Of a stretch of 64,000 nt of DNA, positions 8,624 through 18,061 are shown piece by piece. Positions within the stretch are counted from its first letter, which is position 1. The number at the start of each line of letters is the position of its first letter. The stretch comes from Acidimicrobiia bacterium (GTDB lineage Bacteria; Actinomycetota; Acidimicrobiia; Spongiisociales; UBA5794), in the NCBI GenBank assembly GCA_041393965.1, contig JAWKJB010000003.1:310001-374000 (forward strand), given 5' to 3'. Below the pieces are notes generated by a model. The model had not been told where the DNA came from and ran no database searches. It worked only from the letters and a program-made list of their open reading frames with translations. Made by a program: the position numbers and the translations under genes.

Positions 8624-9742
8624 CTACGAAGCGATGCCGAGTGCAACGCGGGGGTCGACGAACTCGGCGTTGAGGGCGTGGGCGACAGCTTCGTTCGTGA
8701 TGGCGCCCGCAACGACGCTCACCCCGCCCCCGAGCTCCGGGAGGCGTTCCACAGCCGTTGGGACACCGTCGGCGAGGGCCCGCACATAGGGCAGGGTCAC
8801 ATTCGACAGCGCCCTCGACGCGGTGACCGGAACCGATCCGGGGATGTTCCCGACCGCGTAGTGGACCACACCGTCGACGACATAGGTCGGCTCGTGGTGG
8901 GTGGTCTCCCGGCTGGTCTCGAAGCATCCTCCCTGGTCGATCGAGATGTCGACGAGCACCGAACCGTCGTGCATGTCGCCAAGCATGTCCTTCGTCACCA
9001 CAACCGGCGCCCGGTCACCGGCAACCAGTACGGCTCCGATCACGAGGTCGGCCTGGCTCACCCACTCGTTGACCGACGATCGGGTCGAATAGTCCGTTGA
9101 CACCCGTGATCCCCAGTGGTCGATCACGCGCTCGAGCGCCTGGAGGTTGACATCGAGGACCGTCACCTGGGCACCAAGACCAACGGCGACATCGATGGCG
9201 TTGAGGCCAGCGGAACCGGCGCCGATCACAACGACGCGACCCCTCGGTACGCCAGCATGCCCGCCGAGGAGCACGCCGCGCCCACCGTGTGGTGCCATCA
9301 GATGGTGGGCGCCGACCTGGGTCGACAACCTGCCAGCGATGTGGCTCATCGGTGCGAGCAGGGGGAGCGATCCTCGGACCTCAACGGTCTCATAGGCAAT
9401 GGCGGTCGCTCCCGACGCGCGCAGCCCGTCCGCAACCTGCGGGTACGCCGCGAGATGCAAGAAGGTGAACACGATGTGATCGGAGGTCAGCAGCTCGAGT
9501 TCCGTGGGCTGGGGTTCCTTGACATGCACGATGAGTCGTGCCGCGTCGAACACGGCCTCCGCGGTGTCAACGAGGATCGCGCCTGCGGCCGTATACGCCT
9601 CGTCGGGTGCCCCTGCGCCGCTTCCCGCCCCGGCCTGGACAAACACCGAGTGGCCACGCAGGACGAGGTCGTGGGCTGCTCCCGGCTGGAGTGCCACCCG
9701 CCGCTCATCCGGCTTGATCTCTGTCACGACGCCGATATTCAT
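8624..9742 (-). CDS. ald: Alanine dehydrogenase
   Basis: NAD-dependent oxidative deamination of L-alanine to pyruvate and ammonium. ATG 9742 gives MNIGVVTEIKPDERRVALQPG, the canonical start, and 372 residues. The substrate-binding segment (FTFLHLAAYPQ) and the Rossmann motif GAGSAGLNAIDVAVGLGA are present. It overlaps the MocR gene stop (ATGA). Placed beside a beta-alanine aminotransferase, it would regenerate the pyruvate acceptor and release the pyrimidine nitrogen as ammonium (inference). Confidence 0.93.
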   Translation of the reverse strand: MNIGVVTEIKPDERRVALQPGAAHDLVLRGHSVFVQAGAGSGAGAPDEAYTAAGAILVDTAEAVFDAARLIVHVKEPQPTELELLTSDHIVFTFLHLAAYPQVADGLRASGATAIAYETVEVRGSLPLLAPMSHIAGRLSTQVGAHHLMAPHGGRGVLLGGHAGVPRGRVVVIGAGSAGLNAIDVAVGLGAQVTVLDVNLQALERVIDHWGSRVSTDYSTRSSVNEWVSQADLVIGAVLVAGDRAPVVVTKDMLGDMHDGSVLVDISIDQGGCFETSRETTHHEPTYVVDGVVHYAVGNIPGSVPVTASRALSNVTLPYVRALADGVPTAVERLPELGGGVSVVAGAITNEAVAHALNAEFVDPRVALGIAS

Positions 9743-11103
9743 CGGATTCCTCCGTTGTCGGTGGGTTCCGGCCACATTCTTCCGCGTGCTGCTTGCGCGA
9801 TATGGCCGATGATCTCCCTCGCTTGTTCCGTGTAGGTACTCGTGGTGACCCGCACATGTCGGCCCTGCTCGCCGCGCAGTTGGAATGGCTTGCCCCGTGC
9901 GACTCCGATGCCGTGTGCCGCGAGCATCGGCACCGCGAAGGCCTCGTCGTCCACAGGCACCCACGCGTTGAGTCCGTCTCCGTCGTCGACCTCGATTCCA
10001 TGGGCGGCAAGATCCTCGACGAAGGTGGCGCGGCGCTGCGCATACTCAGAGGCGGCGTGTTCGATCGAGCGGTTGACCTCTTCGGAGGCCAGCATCGCCG
10101 CGAGGATGCGTTGCAATAGTCGGGACGACCACGACGGGCCGAGACTTCGCCTGCGTTCGACGGCGATGATCGGTTCGGCCGGTCCACCGACCGCAGCGAG
10201 CCGAAGGTCGGGCCCATGGGACTTCGAGAAGCTGTGGATGTGCAGCACACGATCCGGAAGGGCATCTCCGAAGCTCACAAGCGGAGCCCCGGCCACCATG
10301 CCGGAATGGTCGTCTTCGATCACGAGGACTCCCGATCGCTCGAGGATGGGGAGGAGCTCGTCTCGGCGTCGAGGTGTCATGCTCGCGCCTGTCGGGTTGT
10401 GACCGCGAGGTTGGACGAACAAAATGCCGATGCCGGCGTCGACCGCCCCGGCGACCGAGTCGGGAAGGAGCCCCTCACCGTCGAGATCGATCGGGTACGG
10501 CACGGCGCCAGCCGTTTCGATCATGTCGAAGATCGGCGGAAAGCCGGGGTCGCTCACACCGATGAGGTCCCCCACCTGTGCGGTCACCCCGAGGATGCGG
10601 TCCATGGCATCCATGGCCCCATTGAGCACCGTCATTCGTGCCGGGGCGAAGGGCCAGATGCGGAGAAGCTCTCCTTCGAGTTCCTCGGCGACCGGCGCCT
10701 CGACATAGGACGACACCGACGGCGTGCTGTCGAGCTCGGCGAGGATGTCGTGGGGGTTCGGGAGCAGGGACGCATCCGGAATCCCGCTTGACAGGTCGTA
10801 GCTGATCGCGTCGCCCCTCACGGGCACCTGCCAATACCGCGTCGTTGGTCCACCGGTACGGTCGCGTATGAACGAGCCGCGCCGGCCATCGGTCTCGATG
10901 ACCTTGTGTCTTCGGAGGATCTGCCACGCTTCGCCAACGGTCGATGGGCTCACCGCGAGCGCACCGGCGAGGTCGCGCACCGTCGGAAGCCGGGTCCCGG
11001 CAGCGAGCGCACCCGACGACACGCACACACCGATCGCCTTTGCGATTCCGTCGGGTGTTGCTTCGACAACCGCGGCGACGATGCGACTCTCTGCGGACGG
11101 CAT
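9739..11103 (-). CDS. MocR-family (GntR HTH + aminotransferase-like) regulator
   Basis: 454 residues. An N-terminal GntR winged helix (LPTVRDLAGALAVSPSTVGEAW at ~38-59) is fused to a fold-type I aminotransferase domain. The PLP lysine sits in HSFSKSHGPDLR. MocR proteins sense PLP adducts or amino compounds and bind direct repeats. It is divergent from the pyrimidine catabolic operon and coupled to ald, so it is the likely pathway regulator, perhaps sensing beta-alanine or a related amine (inference). Three TTTGT direct repeats lie just upstream. Confidence 0.88.
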   Translation of the reverse strand: MPSAESRIVAAVVEATPDGIAKAIGVCVSSGALAAGTRLPTVRDLAGALAVSPSTVGEAWQILRRHKVIETDGRRGSFIRDRTGGPTTRYWQVPVRGDAISYDLSSGIPDASLLPNPHDILAELDSTPSVSSYVEAPVAEELEGELLRIWPFAPARMTVLNGAMDAMDRILGVTAQVGDLIGVSDPGFPPIFDMIETAGAVPYPIDLDGEGLLPDSVAGAVDAGIGILFVQPRGHNPTGASMTPRRRDELLPILERSGVLVIEDDHSGMVAGAPLVSFGDALPDRVLHIHSFSKSHGPDLRLAAVGGPAEPIIAVERRRSLGPSWSSRLLQRILAAMLASEEVNRSIEHAASEYAQRRATFVEDLAAHGIEVDDGDGLNAWVPVDDEAFAVPMLAAHGIGVARGKPFQLRGEQGRHVRVTTSTYTEQAREIIGHIAQAARGRMWPEPTDNGGIR

Positions 11104-11110
11104 GACAACC

Positions 11111-11161
11111 TTTGTCTGGTACGAATCGGCGTTTGTACAACTCTATCGAATCTTTGTATGG
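11111..11161. promoter_or_regulatory. Three direct repeats at 21-bp spacing, probable MocR operator
   Basis: TTTGTCTGG (11111), TTTGTACAA (11132) and TTTGTATGG (11153) recur at exactly 21-bp intervals, placing them on one DNA face. They lie between the divergent mocR (starts 11103) and pydC (starts 11228) genes. MocR regulators are known to use spaced direct repeats. The central copy contains the palindrome TTGTACAA. Confidence 0.6.
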
Positions 11162-11227
11162 TGTGCAGGTGGCGGAGCAGCGCCCCGCAGAAGAAGTGCC
11201 GAACGAACGGACACCAAGGAGCCACCG

Positions 11228-12070
11228 ATGAGTCGTGTCGTACGCGCAGCCATCCTCCAAACCGAGTGGACCGGCGACAAGGAATCGATGATCGAACTCC
11301 ACGAGGAGTACGCAAGGAAGGCAGCAGCCGACGGCGCCAAGGTGATTTGCTTCCAGGAGCTGTTCTACGGCCCGTATTTCTGCCAGGTGCAGGACATCGA
11401 GTACTACGGGTACGCCGAGGCGATCCCGGACGGACCCACCACGCAACGATTCCAGAAGATCGCCGCCGAGCTCGGCCTTGTCATGGTGCTCCCAATGTAT
11501 GAACGGGAGATGGCGGGCTTCTTGTATAACACGGCGGCGGTCATCGATGCAGACGGCACCTATCTCGGCAAGTACCGCAAGCATCACATCCCCCATGTCG
11601 GTGGCTTCTGGGAGAAGTTCTACTTCCGTCCGGGCAACAGCGACTTTCCCGTGTTCGACACGGCCGTCGGGAAGGTCGGCGTCTACATCTGCTACGACCG
11701 CCACTTCCCTGAAGGATGGCGGGCCCTCGGCCTCAACGGGGCCGAGATCGTCTTCAATCCGTCAGCGACGAGCCGGGGCCTCTCGTCGTATCTGTGGCAA
11801 CTCGAGCAGCCCGCATCGGCGGTAGCAAACATGTACTTCGTCGGGGCGATCAACCGAGTCGGTGTCGAGGACCTCGGTGACAACGACTTCTACGGCACCT
11901 CGTACTTCGTCGATCCGCGCGGCCAGTTCGTCGGCGATGTCGCAAGCGACAAGGACGCAGAGCTCGTGGTGCGCGACCTCGATCTCGACAAGATCGAGGA
12001 GGTTCGCAACACATGGGCCTTCTACCGCGACCGGCGTCCCGACGCATACGATCCACTGGTTCAGGCCTGA
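11228..12070 (+). CDS. pydC: Beta-ureidopropionase (N-carbamoyl-beta-alanine amidohydrolase), nitrilase superfamily
   Basis: Hydrolyses N-carbamoyl-beta-alanine (or the beta-aminoisobutyrate analogue) to the beta-amino acid, CO2 and ammonium. The nitrilase triad is visible: Glu44 (FQELF), the Lys of KYRKHHIP and Cys155 (ICYDRHFPE). 280 residues. AAGGAG lies 6 bp before ATG 11228. It is first gene of the rightward operon; function is supported by the dihydropyrimidinase and dihydropyrimidine dehydrogenase genes downstream. Confidence 0.87.
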   Translation: MSRVVRAAILQTEWTGDKESMIELHEEYARKAAADGAKVICFQELFYGPYFCQVQDIEYYGYAEAIPDGPTTQRFQKIAAELGLVMVLPMYEREMAGFLYNTAAVIDADGTYLGKYRKHHIPHVGGFWEKFYFRPGNSDFPVFDTAVGKVGVYICYDRHFPEGWRALGLNGAEIVFNPSATSRGLSSYLWQLEQPASAVANMYFVGAINRVGVEDLGDNDFYGTSYFVDPRGQFVGDVASDKDAELVVRDLDLDKIEEVRNTWAFYRDRRPDAYDPLVQA

Positions 12071-12075
12071 TCCCG

Positions 12076-13365
12076 ATGGGTGTCCACGCCGAACTCACCG
12101 AACGCACGAGGGCGGTGATGCCGTCGTGGCTCGCTTTGTACTACGACGAGCCGATTGCGATCGATCGCGGCGATGGCCGGACCGTGTGGGACCTCGAAGG
12201 GAACGAGTACCTCGACTTCTTCGGCGGCATCCTCACCACGATGACGGCCTACGCACTCCCCGAGGTGACCGCTGCGATCAACGAGCAGGCGGCCAAGGTC
12301 CTCCACACCTCGACGCTGTACCTCAACCGACCGATGGTCGAGCTCGCAGAAATGGTCGCGGAGCTGTCAGGGATCCCCGATGCTCGTGTCTTTTTCACCC
12401 CATCAGGAACCGAGGCGAACGATGCAGCCATGTTGCTTGCGACCTCGTTCCGGCGATCGAATCAGGTGCTTGCCCTTCGCAACAGCTACCACGGGCGGAG
12501 CTTCACGGCCGTGGCACTCACCAGCCACCGTTCGTGGTCGCCAACGAGCTACTCGGGGCTCCAGGTCCATTATGTCCAAGGGCCGTACAAGGCGCGGAGC
12601 CCGTATGCCCACCTCGACGACGACGCATTCACCGCTGCGGCAGCGAGCGACCTCCAGCAGGTCATCGACATGATGACATCGGGGGATGTCGCCGCCATGA
12701 TCGCAGAGCCGATCCAAGGCGTCGGCGGCTTCGCAACCCCTCCCGACGGGTTCTTCGCCCGCTTCAAGGAGATCCTCGACGAGTACGGCATCCTGTTCGT
12801 CGCCGATGAGGTCCAAACCGGGTGGGGACGCACCGGCGAGTACTTCTGGGGCTACCAGGCCCACGACATCACGCCGGACATCATGACCTTCGCCAAAGGG
12901 ATCGGGAACGGGCTGTCGATCGGCGGGGTTGTCGCTCGAGCCGACATCATGAACTGCATCGGTGCAAACTCCATCTCGACCTTCGGCGGCAACCCTCTGG
13001 TGTGTGCCGGCGCACTTGCCAACCTGCGGTATCTCCTCGAGCATGATCTCCAGGGAAACAGCCTCAAGCAGGGAACCCGCCTGTACGAACGGTTGTATCC
13101 GATCTCGCAAGACACACCGTGGATCTTCGAGCTTCGGGGCAAAGGCTTGATGCTCGCGATCGAAACCGCCCACCCCGGTTCGGGGGACCCGGACGCCGGG
13201 CGCGCGAGCCGCCTCCTCGAGGAATGCAGACAGCGAGGGCTCCTGGTTGGGAAAGGGGGCTTGTACGGGAATGTGCTGCGCATCGCCCCACCCCTGTCGG
13301 TGACCCAACACGAAATCGATACGGCCGCCGACATCATCGCCTCGGCCGTGTCAGCGATCGACTGA
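12076..13365 (+). CDS. Class III aminotransferase, probable beta-alanine:pyruvate/glyoxylate transaminase
   Basis: PLP enzyme of 429 residues. It resembles AGXT2-type omega-aminotransferases: cofactor-site segments FFTPSGTEANDAA and FVADEVQTGWGRTG, and the Schiff-base lysine in FAKGIGNGLSIG. In this operon it should convert beta-alanine and beta-aminoisobutyrate to malonate and methylmalonate semialdehydes. The amino acceptor is not certain, but the nearby alanine dehydrogenase suggests pyruvate. Confidence 0.86.
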   Translation: MGVHAELTERTRAVMPSWLALYYDEPIAIDRGDGRTVWDLEGNEYLDFFGGILTTMTAYALPEVTAAINEQAAKVLHTSTLYLNRPMVELAEMVAELSGIPDARVFFTPSGTEANDAAMLLATSFRRSNQVLALRNSYHGRSFTAVALTSHRSWSPTSYSGLQVHYVQGPYKARSPYAHLDDDAFTAAAASDLQQVIDMMTSGDVAAMIAEPIQGVGGFATPPDGFFARFKEILDEYGILFVADEVQTGWGRTGEYFWGYQAHDITPDIMTFAKGIGNGLSIGGVVARADIMNCIGANSISTFGGNPLVCAGALANLRYLLEHDLQGNSLKQGTRLYERLYPISQDTPWIFELRGKGLMLAIETAHPGSGDPDAGRASRLLEECRQRGLLVGKGGLYGNVLRIAPPLSVTQHEIDTAADIIASAVSAID

Positions 13366-13379
13366 AGAGGAGGATCGGC

Positions 13380-14804
13380 ATGAAGACCATCATCTCGGGA
13401 GGAACCGTCATCACCGCCGTGGACATCATGGCCGCGGATGTGCTCATCGTCGATGAGACCGTCGCTGCGCTCGCCTCGCCCGGTTCGCACGATTGGGCCG
13501 ATGATGCCGCCACCGTGATCGACGCCACCGGGAAGTATGTCATCCCGGGTGGCATCGATCCGCACACGCACATGGAACTCCCTTTCGGCGGAACGGCCGC
13601 ATCGGACACCTTCGAGACCGGGACCAGAGCCGCGGCGTGGGGTGGTACCACGACGATCATCGACTTCGCTGTCCAGACCAAGGGTGAGAGCCTTGTCGGC
13701 GGGTTCGACAACTGGATGGAGCGCGCAAGCGGCAACTGTGCCATCGACTACGGCTTCCACATGATCGCGGGTGACATCAACGAGACATCCCTCAAGGAGA
13801 TGGAGGTCCTGATCGACCGGGGCTGCACCTCCTTCAAGCTGTTCATGGCCTATCCGGGGGTGTTCTACTCCGACGACGGCGACATCTTGCGTGCCATGCA
13901 AAAGGCAGCCGACACCGGGACCTTGATCATGATGCATGCCGAAAACGGGATGGCGATCGATGTCCTTCGCGAACAGGCGCTCCAGCGCGGCGAGACCGAC
14001 CCGAAGTACCACGGGTTGACGCGTCCACCGATCACCGAAAGCGAGGCGACGCATCGCGCCATCAAGCTTGCCGAACTGACAGGGGCGCATCTGTATGTGG
14101 TGCACATGTCGGCCAAAGAAGCCGTTGCCGAGGTCGCGAAGGCCCGGGACGAAGGCCTCCCCATCTTCGGTGAGACCTGTCCACAGTACTTGTTCCTCAC
14201 CCACGAGGAGCACCTGAGTGCACCCGGGTTCGAAGGCGCCAAGTATGTCTGCTCGACCCCGATCCGGAAACAATCGGAGGGCCATCAAGATGCCCTGTGG
14301 CGGTACCTCGCAACCAACGACCTCCAGGTCATCTCGACCGACCACTGTCCGTTCTGCATGGACGACCATCCCGTCCTCGGGACGCAGAAGAAGCTCGGGC
14401 TCGGCGACTTCACGGCGATTCCGAACGGGCTCCCTGGTGTCGAGGACCGCTACCAGCTGATCTACCACGGTGGTGTGGTCGGAGGCAGGATCAACCTCAA
14501 CCGATGGATCGAGCTGTGCGCCACCGCACCCGCCAAGCTGTTCGGCCTTTTCCCGAAGAAGGGCACCATTGCGGTTGGCTCCGATGCCGACATCGTGGTG
14601 TTCGATCCCGGTGTCTCGTGGACCAAGTCGGTTGATCAGCACCACATGGATGTCGATTACTCCGCCTACGAAGGCATGGAGGTCGAAGGACGCGTCGAGA
14701 CGGTGCTGCTGCGTGGCAAGGTGATCATCGACAACAACTCGTATGTCGGAGTCAAAGGCGACGGTCAGTATCTCCCACGCGACAAAATGTCCATTCACCA
14801 CTAG
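13380..14804 (+). CDS. pydB: Dihydropyrimidinase (D-hydantoinase family)
   Basis: Opens the ring of dihydrouracil/dihydrothymine to the N-carbamoyl amino acid. The binuclear amidohydrolase metal ligands are visible: GIDPHTHME, the carbamylated Lys in SFKLFMAYPG, MHAENG, VVHMSA and STDHCPF. 474 residues, family-normal. GAGGAGGA lies before ATG 13380. It may also act on hydantoins. Confidence 0.93.
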   Translation: MKTIISGGTVITAVDIMAADVLIVDETVAALASPGSHDWADDAATVIDATGKYVIPGGIDPHTHMELPFGGTAASDTFETGTRAAAWGGTTTIIDFAVQTKGESLVGGFDNWMERASGNCAIDYGFHMIAGDINETSLKEMEVLIDRGCTSFKLFMAYPGVFYSDDGDILRAMQKAADTGTLIMMHAENGMAIDVLREQALQRGETDPKYHGLTRPPITESEATHRAIKLAELTGAHLYVVHMSAKEAVAEVAKARDEGLPIFGETCPQYLFLTHEEHLSAPGFEGAKYVCSTPIRKQSEGHQDALWRYLATNDLQVISTDHCPFCMDDHPVLGTQKKLGLGDFTAIPNGLPGVEDRYQLIYHGGVVGGRINLNRWIELCATAPAKLFGLFPKKGTIAVGSDADIVVFDPGVSWTKSVDQHHMDVDYSAYEGMEVEGRVETVLLRGKVIIDNNSYVGVKGDGQYLPRDKMSIHH

Positions 14805-14827
14805 GCCCCAGAGGCACCGGAGCACAC

Positions 14828-16315
14828 ATGAAGCAGATCAACCACATCATCGGGGGCGCCGAGTTCGTCTCGACTTCGGGTCGGACGAGCACCGTCTACA
14901 ACCCAGCGACAGGCGAAGCCGCCGCCACGGTCGGCCTCGCCTCGGTGGACGAGGTCGATCACGCCGTGGCCGTTGCCAAGGCGGCGTTCGAATCGTGGGC
15001 AAGGACTTCGGTCGCCAAACGAACCGCGATCATGTACCGCTTTCGGGACCTCGTTGACCACCACGCGAACGACTTCGCCGCCCTGCTCACGGCCGAGCAC
15101 GGCAAAGTGCTGTCGGACTCCCTCGGCGAGTTGCAGCGCGGCCTTGAGAACATCGAATACGCATGCGGCTTGTCCGAACACCTCAAAGGCGGGTTCTCCC
15201 AGCAGGCGTCAACGGACATCGATGTCTATTCGGTGCGCCAGCCCCTTGGTGTGGTTGCCGGCATCACGCCGTTCAACTTCCCCGCGATGGTGCCGATGTG
15301 GATGTACCCCAATGCCATTGCGGCAGGCAACTCGTTCATTCTGAAGCCTTCAGAGAAGGACCCGAGCGTGAATCTCCTCGCGGCCGACCTCCTCGCCGAA
15401 GCTGGCCTTCCGGACGGTGTGTTCAACATCGTGCAAGGCGACAAGATCGCGGTGGATCGGCTCCTCGAACACCCCGACATCCAGGCAGTCTCGTTCGTCG
15501 GTTCGACACCGATTGCCCGATATGTCTACACCACCGGGACCAACAACGGAAAGCGGGTCCAGGCACTTGGCGGGGCAAAGAACCACATGATCGTCCTCCC
15601 CGACGCAGATGTCGGTGTTGCGGCGGACGCAGCGATCAGCGCAGGCTACGGGTCTGCTGGAGAACGCTGCATGGCGATCTCGATCGTGGTTGCGGTCGGG
15701 GCGGTCGCCGATCCGTTGATCGAAGCCATTGCCGAGCGAATCCCCGGCATTGTGGTCGGTGACGGCATCCGAGAGGACACCGACATGGGTCCGCTGATCA
15801 CCGCCGAGCATCGCGACCGTGTCGCGTCGTTCGTCAAGAACGCACCGGACGAAGGAGCAACGGTGGTTGTTGACGGCACCGAGCCTCGTTTCGACACGGG
15901 TGGGTTCTTTCTCGCTCCCTCTCTCCTTGACCATGTGACGCCCGGTATGGCGTGCTATGACGAGGAGATCTTCGGTCCTGTGCTCGGCGTTGTCCGGGTC
16001 GACTCATACGAAAAGGCAGTCAAGCTCGTCAACGACAATCCCTACGGCAACGGGACGGCAATCTTCACGAGGGACGGTGGTGCGGCCCGGCGCTTCCAAA
16101 TCGATGTCGATGCAGGGATGGTCGGCATCAATGTGCCGGTTCCGGTCCCGGTCGCGTACTACAGCTTCGGGGGATGGGGGGACTCGCTGTTCGGGGACTC
16201 CCATGCGTACGGACCGGAGGGCTTCCACTTCTATACGAGGGCCAAGGTCGTGACATCGCGTTGGCCCGATCCCTCGACGAGTTCCATCGACCTCGGCTTC
16301 CCGCAGAACCTCTGA
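14828..16315 (+). CDS. mmsA: Methylmalonate/malonate-semialdehyde dehydrogenase (acylating)
   Basis: CoA-acylating aldehyde dehydrogenase turning malonate semialdehyde into acetyl-CoA and methylmalonate semialdehyde into propionyl-CoA with CO2 release. The catalytic Cys281 lies in GSAGERCMAIS, the sequence typical of MMSDH. ITPFNFPAMVPMWM and the NAD-site ILKPSEKDPS are also characteristic. 495 residues. It closes the carbon route of the pyrimidine pathway. Confidence 0.92.
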   Translation: MKQINHIIGGAEFVSTSGRTSTVYNPATGEAAATVGLASVDEVDHAVAVAKAAFESWARTSVAKRTAIMYRFRDLVDHHANDFAALLTAEHGKVLSDSLGELQRGLENIEYACGLSEHLKGGFSQQASTDIDVYSVRQPLGVVAGITPFNFPAMVPMWMYPNAIAAGNSFILKPSEKDPSVNLLAADLLAEAGLPDGVFNIVQGDKIAVDRLLEHPDIQAVSFVGSTPIARYVYTTGTNNGKRVQALGGAKNHMIVLPDADVGVAADAAISAGYGSAGERCMAISIVVAVGAVADPLIEAIAERIPGIVVGDGIREDTDMGPLITAEHRDRVASFVKNAPDEGATVVVDGTEPRFDTGGFFLAPSLLDHVTPGMACYDEEIFGPVLGVVRVDSYEKAVKLVNDNPYGNGTAIFTRDGGAARRFQIDVDAGMVGINVPVPVPVAYYSFGGWGDSLFGDSHAYGPEGFHFYTRAKVVTSRWPDPSTSSIDLGFPQNL

Positions 16316-16319
16316 ACGG

Positions 16320-17264
16320 ATGACGACGCGCGACGACACAGCACGGGCCGTCGCTCGCTTCGAACGAAAGGCGGCGGTCCGGCGCGGTATCCGCAGGGTC
16401 GTGGTGTTCGTTGCCTTCGTTGCCGTCCTCGCGCTCGTGTACACCGGGTACAAGGCATTCGGGCAGGCCGTCGACGACGCGCAGACGGACTGGTGGCTCG
16501 TCGGGCGAGTCCTCCCGCGCTCGGATGACCTCACGATGCCGCCCATCCAAGACATCATCGCCGAGATCGGTGTACCGCCGCAGCGCAACTCGGACAAGCC
16601 CCTCGGTGCCTTCATCGCCGAAGCGTCCCTGTTCACTTTCCGCGAGGCGGCATTCGGTTTCGTGTCGGGGGTGATCCTCGGGCTTGCCCTCGCCATCGTG
16701 ATGTTGCGATCCCGCTGGATCGAGCGCGGAATCTCACCGTATCTCGTTGCGAGCCAGACGGTCCCACTCGTTGCCATCGCGCCCATCATCGTGATCTGGG
16801 GTTCCAAGTCGATGGGTTGGCTCCCCTTCGAATGGCAACCTTGGATGTCCGTGTCGATCATTGCCACCTACCTCACCTTCTTTCCCGTTGCGATGAACGG
16901 GATCAGGGGGCTGCACTCGGCGGATCCGGCAGCACTGGAGCTGATGCACTCGTACGCAGCGACACGACGCCAGACGCTTATCAAGCTTCAGCTCCCTGCG
17001 GCGCTGCCATATCTGTTTGCCGCGTTCAAGCTTGCGGCGACCGCAGCGATCGTCGGCGCCATCGTCGGGGAGATCTCCGGGGGCGTCAAGGGCGGCCTCG
17101 GGAGACTGATCCTCGACTACGCAAGCCGGTACACGACCGGTCCTCCGAGGCTGTATGCAACGGTGCTCGGCGCAGCGGTCCTCGGCATCGTTGCGGTCGG
17201 CATCGTGACGATCACCGAGTTCTTCGTGATGGCACGCCGCCAGGAAGGTTCGGCGATCCAATGA
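16320..17264 (+). CDS. ABC transporter permease 1 (NMT1-type importer)
   Basis: 314-residue BPD_transp_1 permease with an N-terminal TM at ~25-47 and a further core of about five TMs. The EAA-like loop ELMHSYAATRRQTLIKLQLPAALPYLF is present. It is of the SsuC/ThiX/RibX class. ATGA overlap with the ATPase gene. Two different permeases flank the ATPase, so the importer is probably a heterodimeric channel; a pyrimidine base is the inferred cargo. Confidence 0.86.
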   Translation: MTTRDDTARAVARFERKAAVRRGIRRVVVFVAFVAVLALVYTGYKAFGQAVDDAQTDWWLVGRVLPRSDDLTMPPIQDIIAEIGVPPQRNSDKPLGAFIAEASLFTFREAAFGFVSGVILGLALAIVMLRSRWIERGISPYLVASQTVPLVAIAPIIVIWGSKSMGWLPFEWQPWMSVSIIATYLTFFPVAMNGIRGLHSADPAALELMHSYAATRRQTLIKLQLPAALPYLFAAFKLAATAAIVGAIVGEISGGVKGGLGRLILDYASRYTTGPPRLYATVLGAAVLGIVAVGIVTITEFFVMARRQEGSAIQ

Positions 17265-18061
17265 GTCGCGACCTCGACCGGGGTGTGCACCATGTCGTGG
17301 AGATCGACGGCGTGTCAAAGGTCTTCAACCGGGGCAAGCCCAACGAGGTACATGCCCTCGACAGCATCGACCTGCACATCGCGGACGGTTCGTTCGTTTC
17401 GCTCATCGGTCCATCAGGATGCGGCAAGTCAACCCTTTTGAGACTCATGGGGGCGCTGACGCACCCGACGGGGGGACGGATCGAAGTCAACGGGAAGTCA
17501 CCGGACCGGGCGCGTATCGACCGTGACTACGGAATGGCCTTCCAGACATCAGGCCTGTTCGAATGGCGCACGGTCACCCAGAACATCGAACTGCCACTCC
17601 AGCTGATGGGCTGGAGCAAGCAGGAACGCAAGGATCGTGCCGCCGAGATGCTCGCCCTCGTGAAACTTCCCGAGTTCGGCAATCACTACCCGCGGGAGCT
17701 CTCGGGGGGTATGCAGCAGCGGGTCGCCATCGCGAGGGCGTTGTCGTTCCGACCACAGCTCCTGCTCATGGACGAGCCGTTCGGCGCGCTCGACGAGATG
17801 ACCCGCGAGCACATGCAGGCCGAAGTTCTCGAGATCTGGGAGAAGACGGGGAGGACCATTGTCTTCGTCACCCATTCGATTCCCGAAGCGGTCTTCCTCT
17901 CGAGCCGAGTGATAGTGATGTCCCCAAGGCCGGGACGGATCGCTGCGGACATCGCCATCGACCTCGGGAAACGCACCCTTGAGACCCGCGAATCGCAGGG
18001 GTTCTTCGAATCGATCACTGAGGTGCGTGAAGCCCTCCGGTTCGAGGAGGGAGGATCATGA
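17261..18061 (+). CDS. ABC transporter ATP-binding protein
   Basis: 266 residues. Walker A GPSGCGKST, signature LSGGMQQR, Walker B LLLMDEPFGALDE and H-loop FVTHSIPEA are all present. It belongs to the SsuB/TauB/ThiZ group. It overlaps both flanking permease genes by 4 bp (ATGA at each end), so the importer subunits are made in fixed stoichiometry. Confidence 0.93.
   Translation: MSRDLDRGVHHVVEIDGVSKVFNRGKPNEVHALDSIDLHIADGSFVSLIGPSGCGKSTLLRLMGALTHPTGGRIEVNGKSPDRARIDRDYGMAFQTSGLFEWRTVTQNIELPLQLMGWSKQERKDRAAEMLALVKLPEFGNHYPRELSGGMQQRVAIARALSFRPQLLLMDEPFGALDEMTREHMQAEVLEIWEKTGRTIVFVTHSIPEAVFLSSRVIVMSPRPGRIAADIAIDLGKRTLETRESQGFFESITEVREALRFEEGGS

Noticed and set aside
12852..14825. 657-residue antisense ORF opposite dihydropyrimidinase
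   Set aside because: Sense strand has all dihydropyrimidinase metal motifs; the antisense frame has no recognisable domain or start context.
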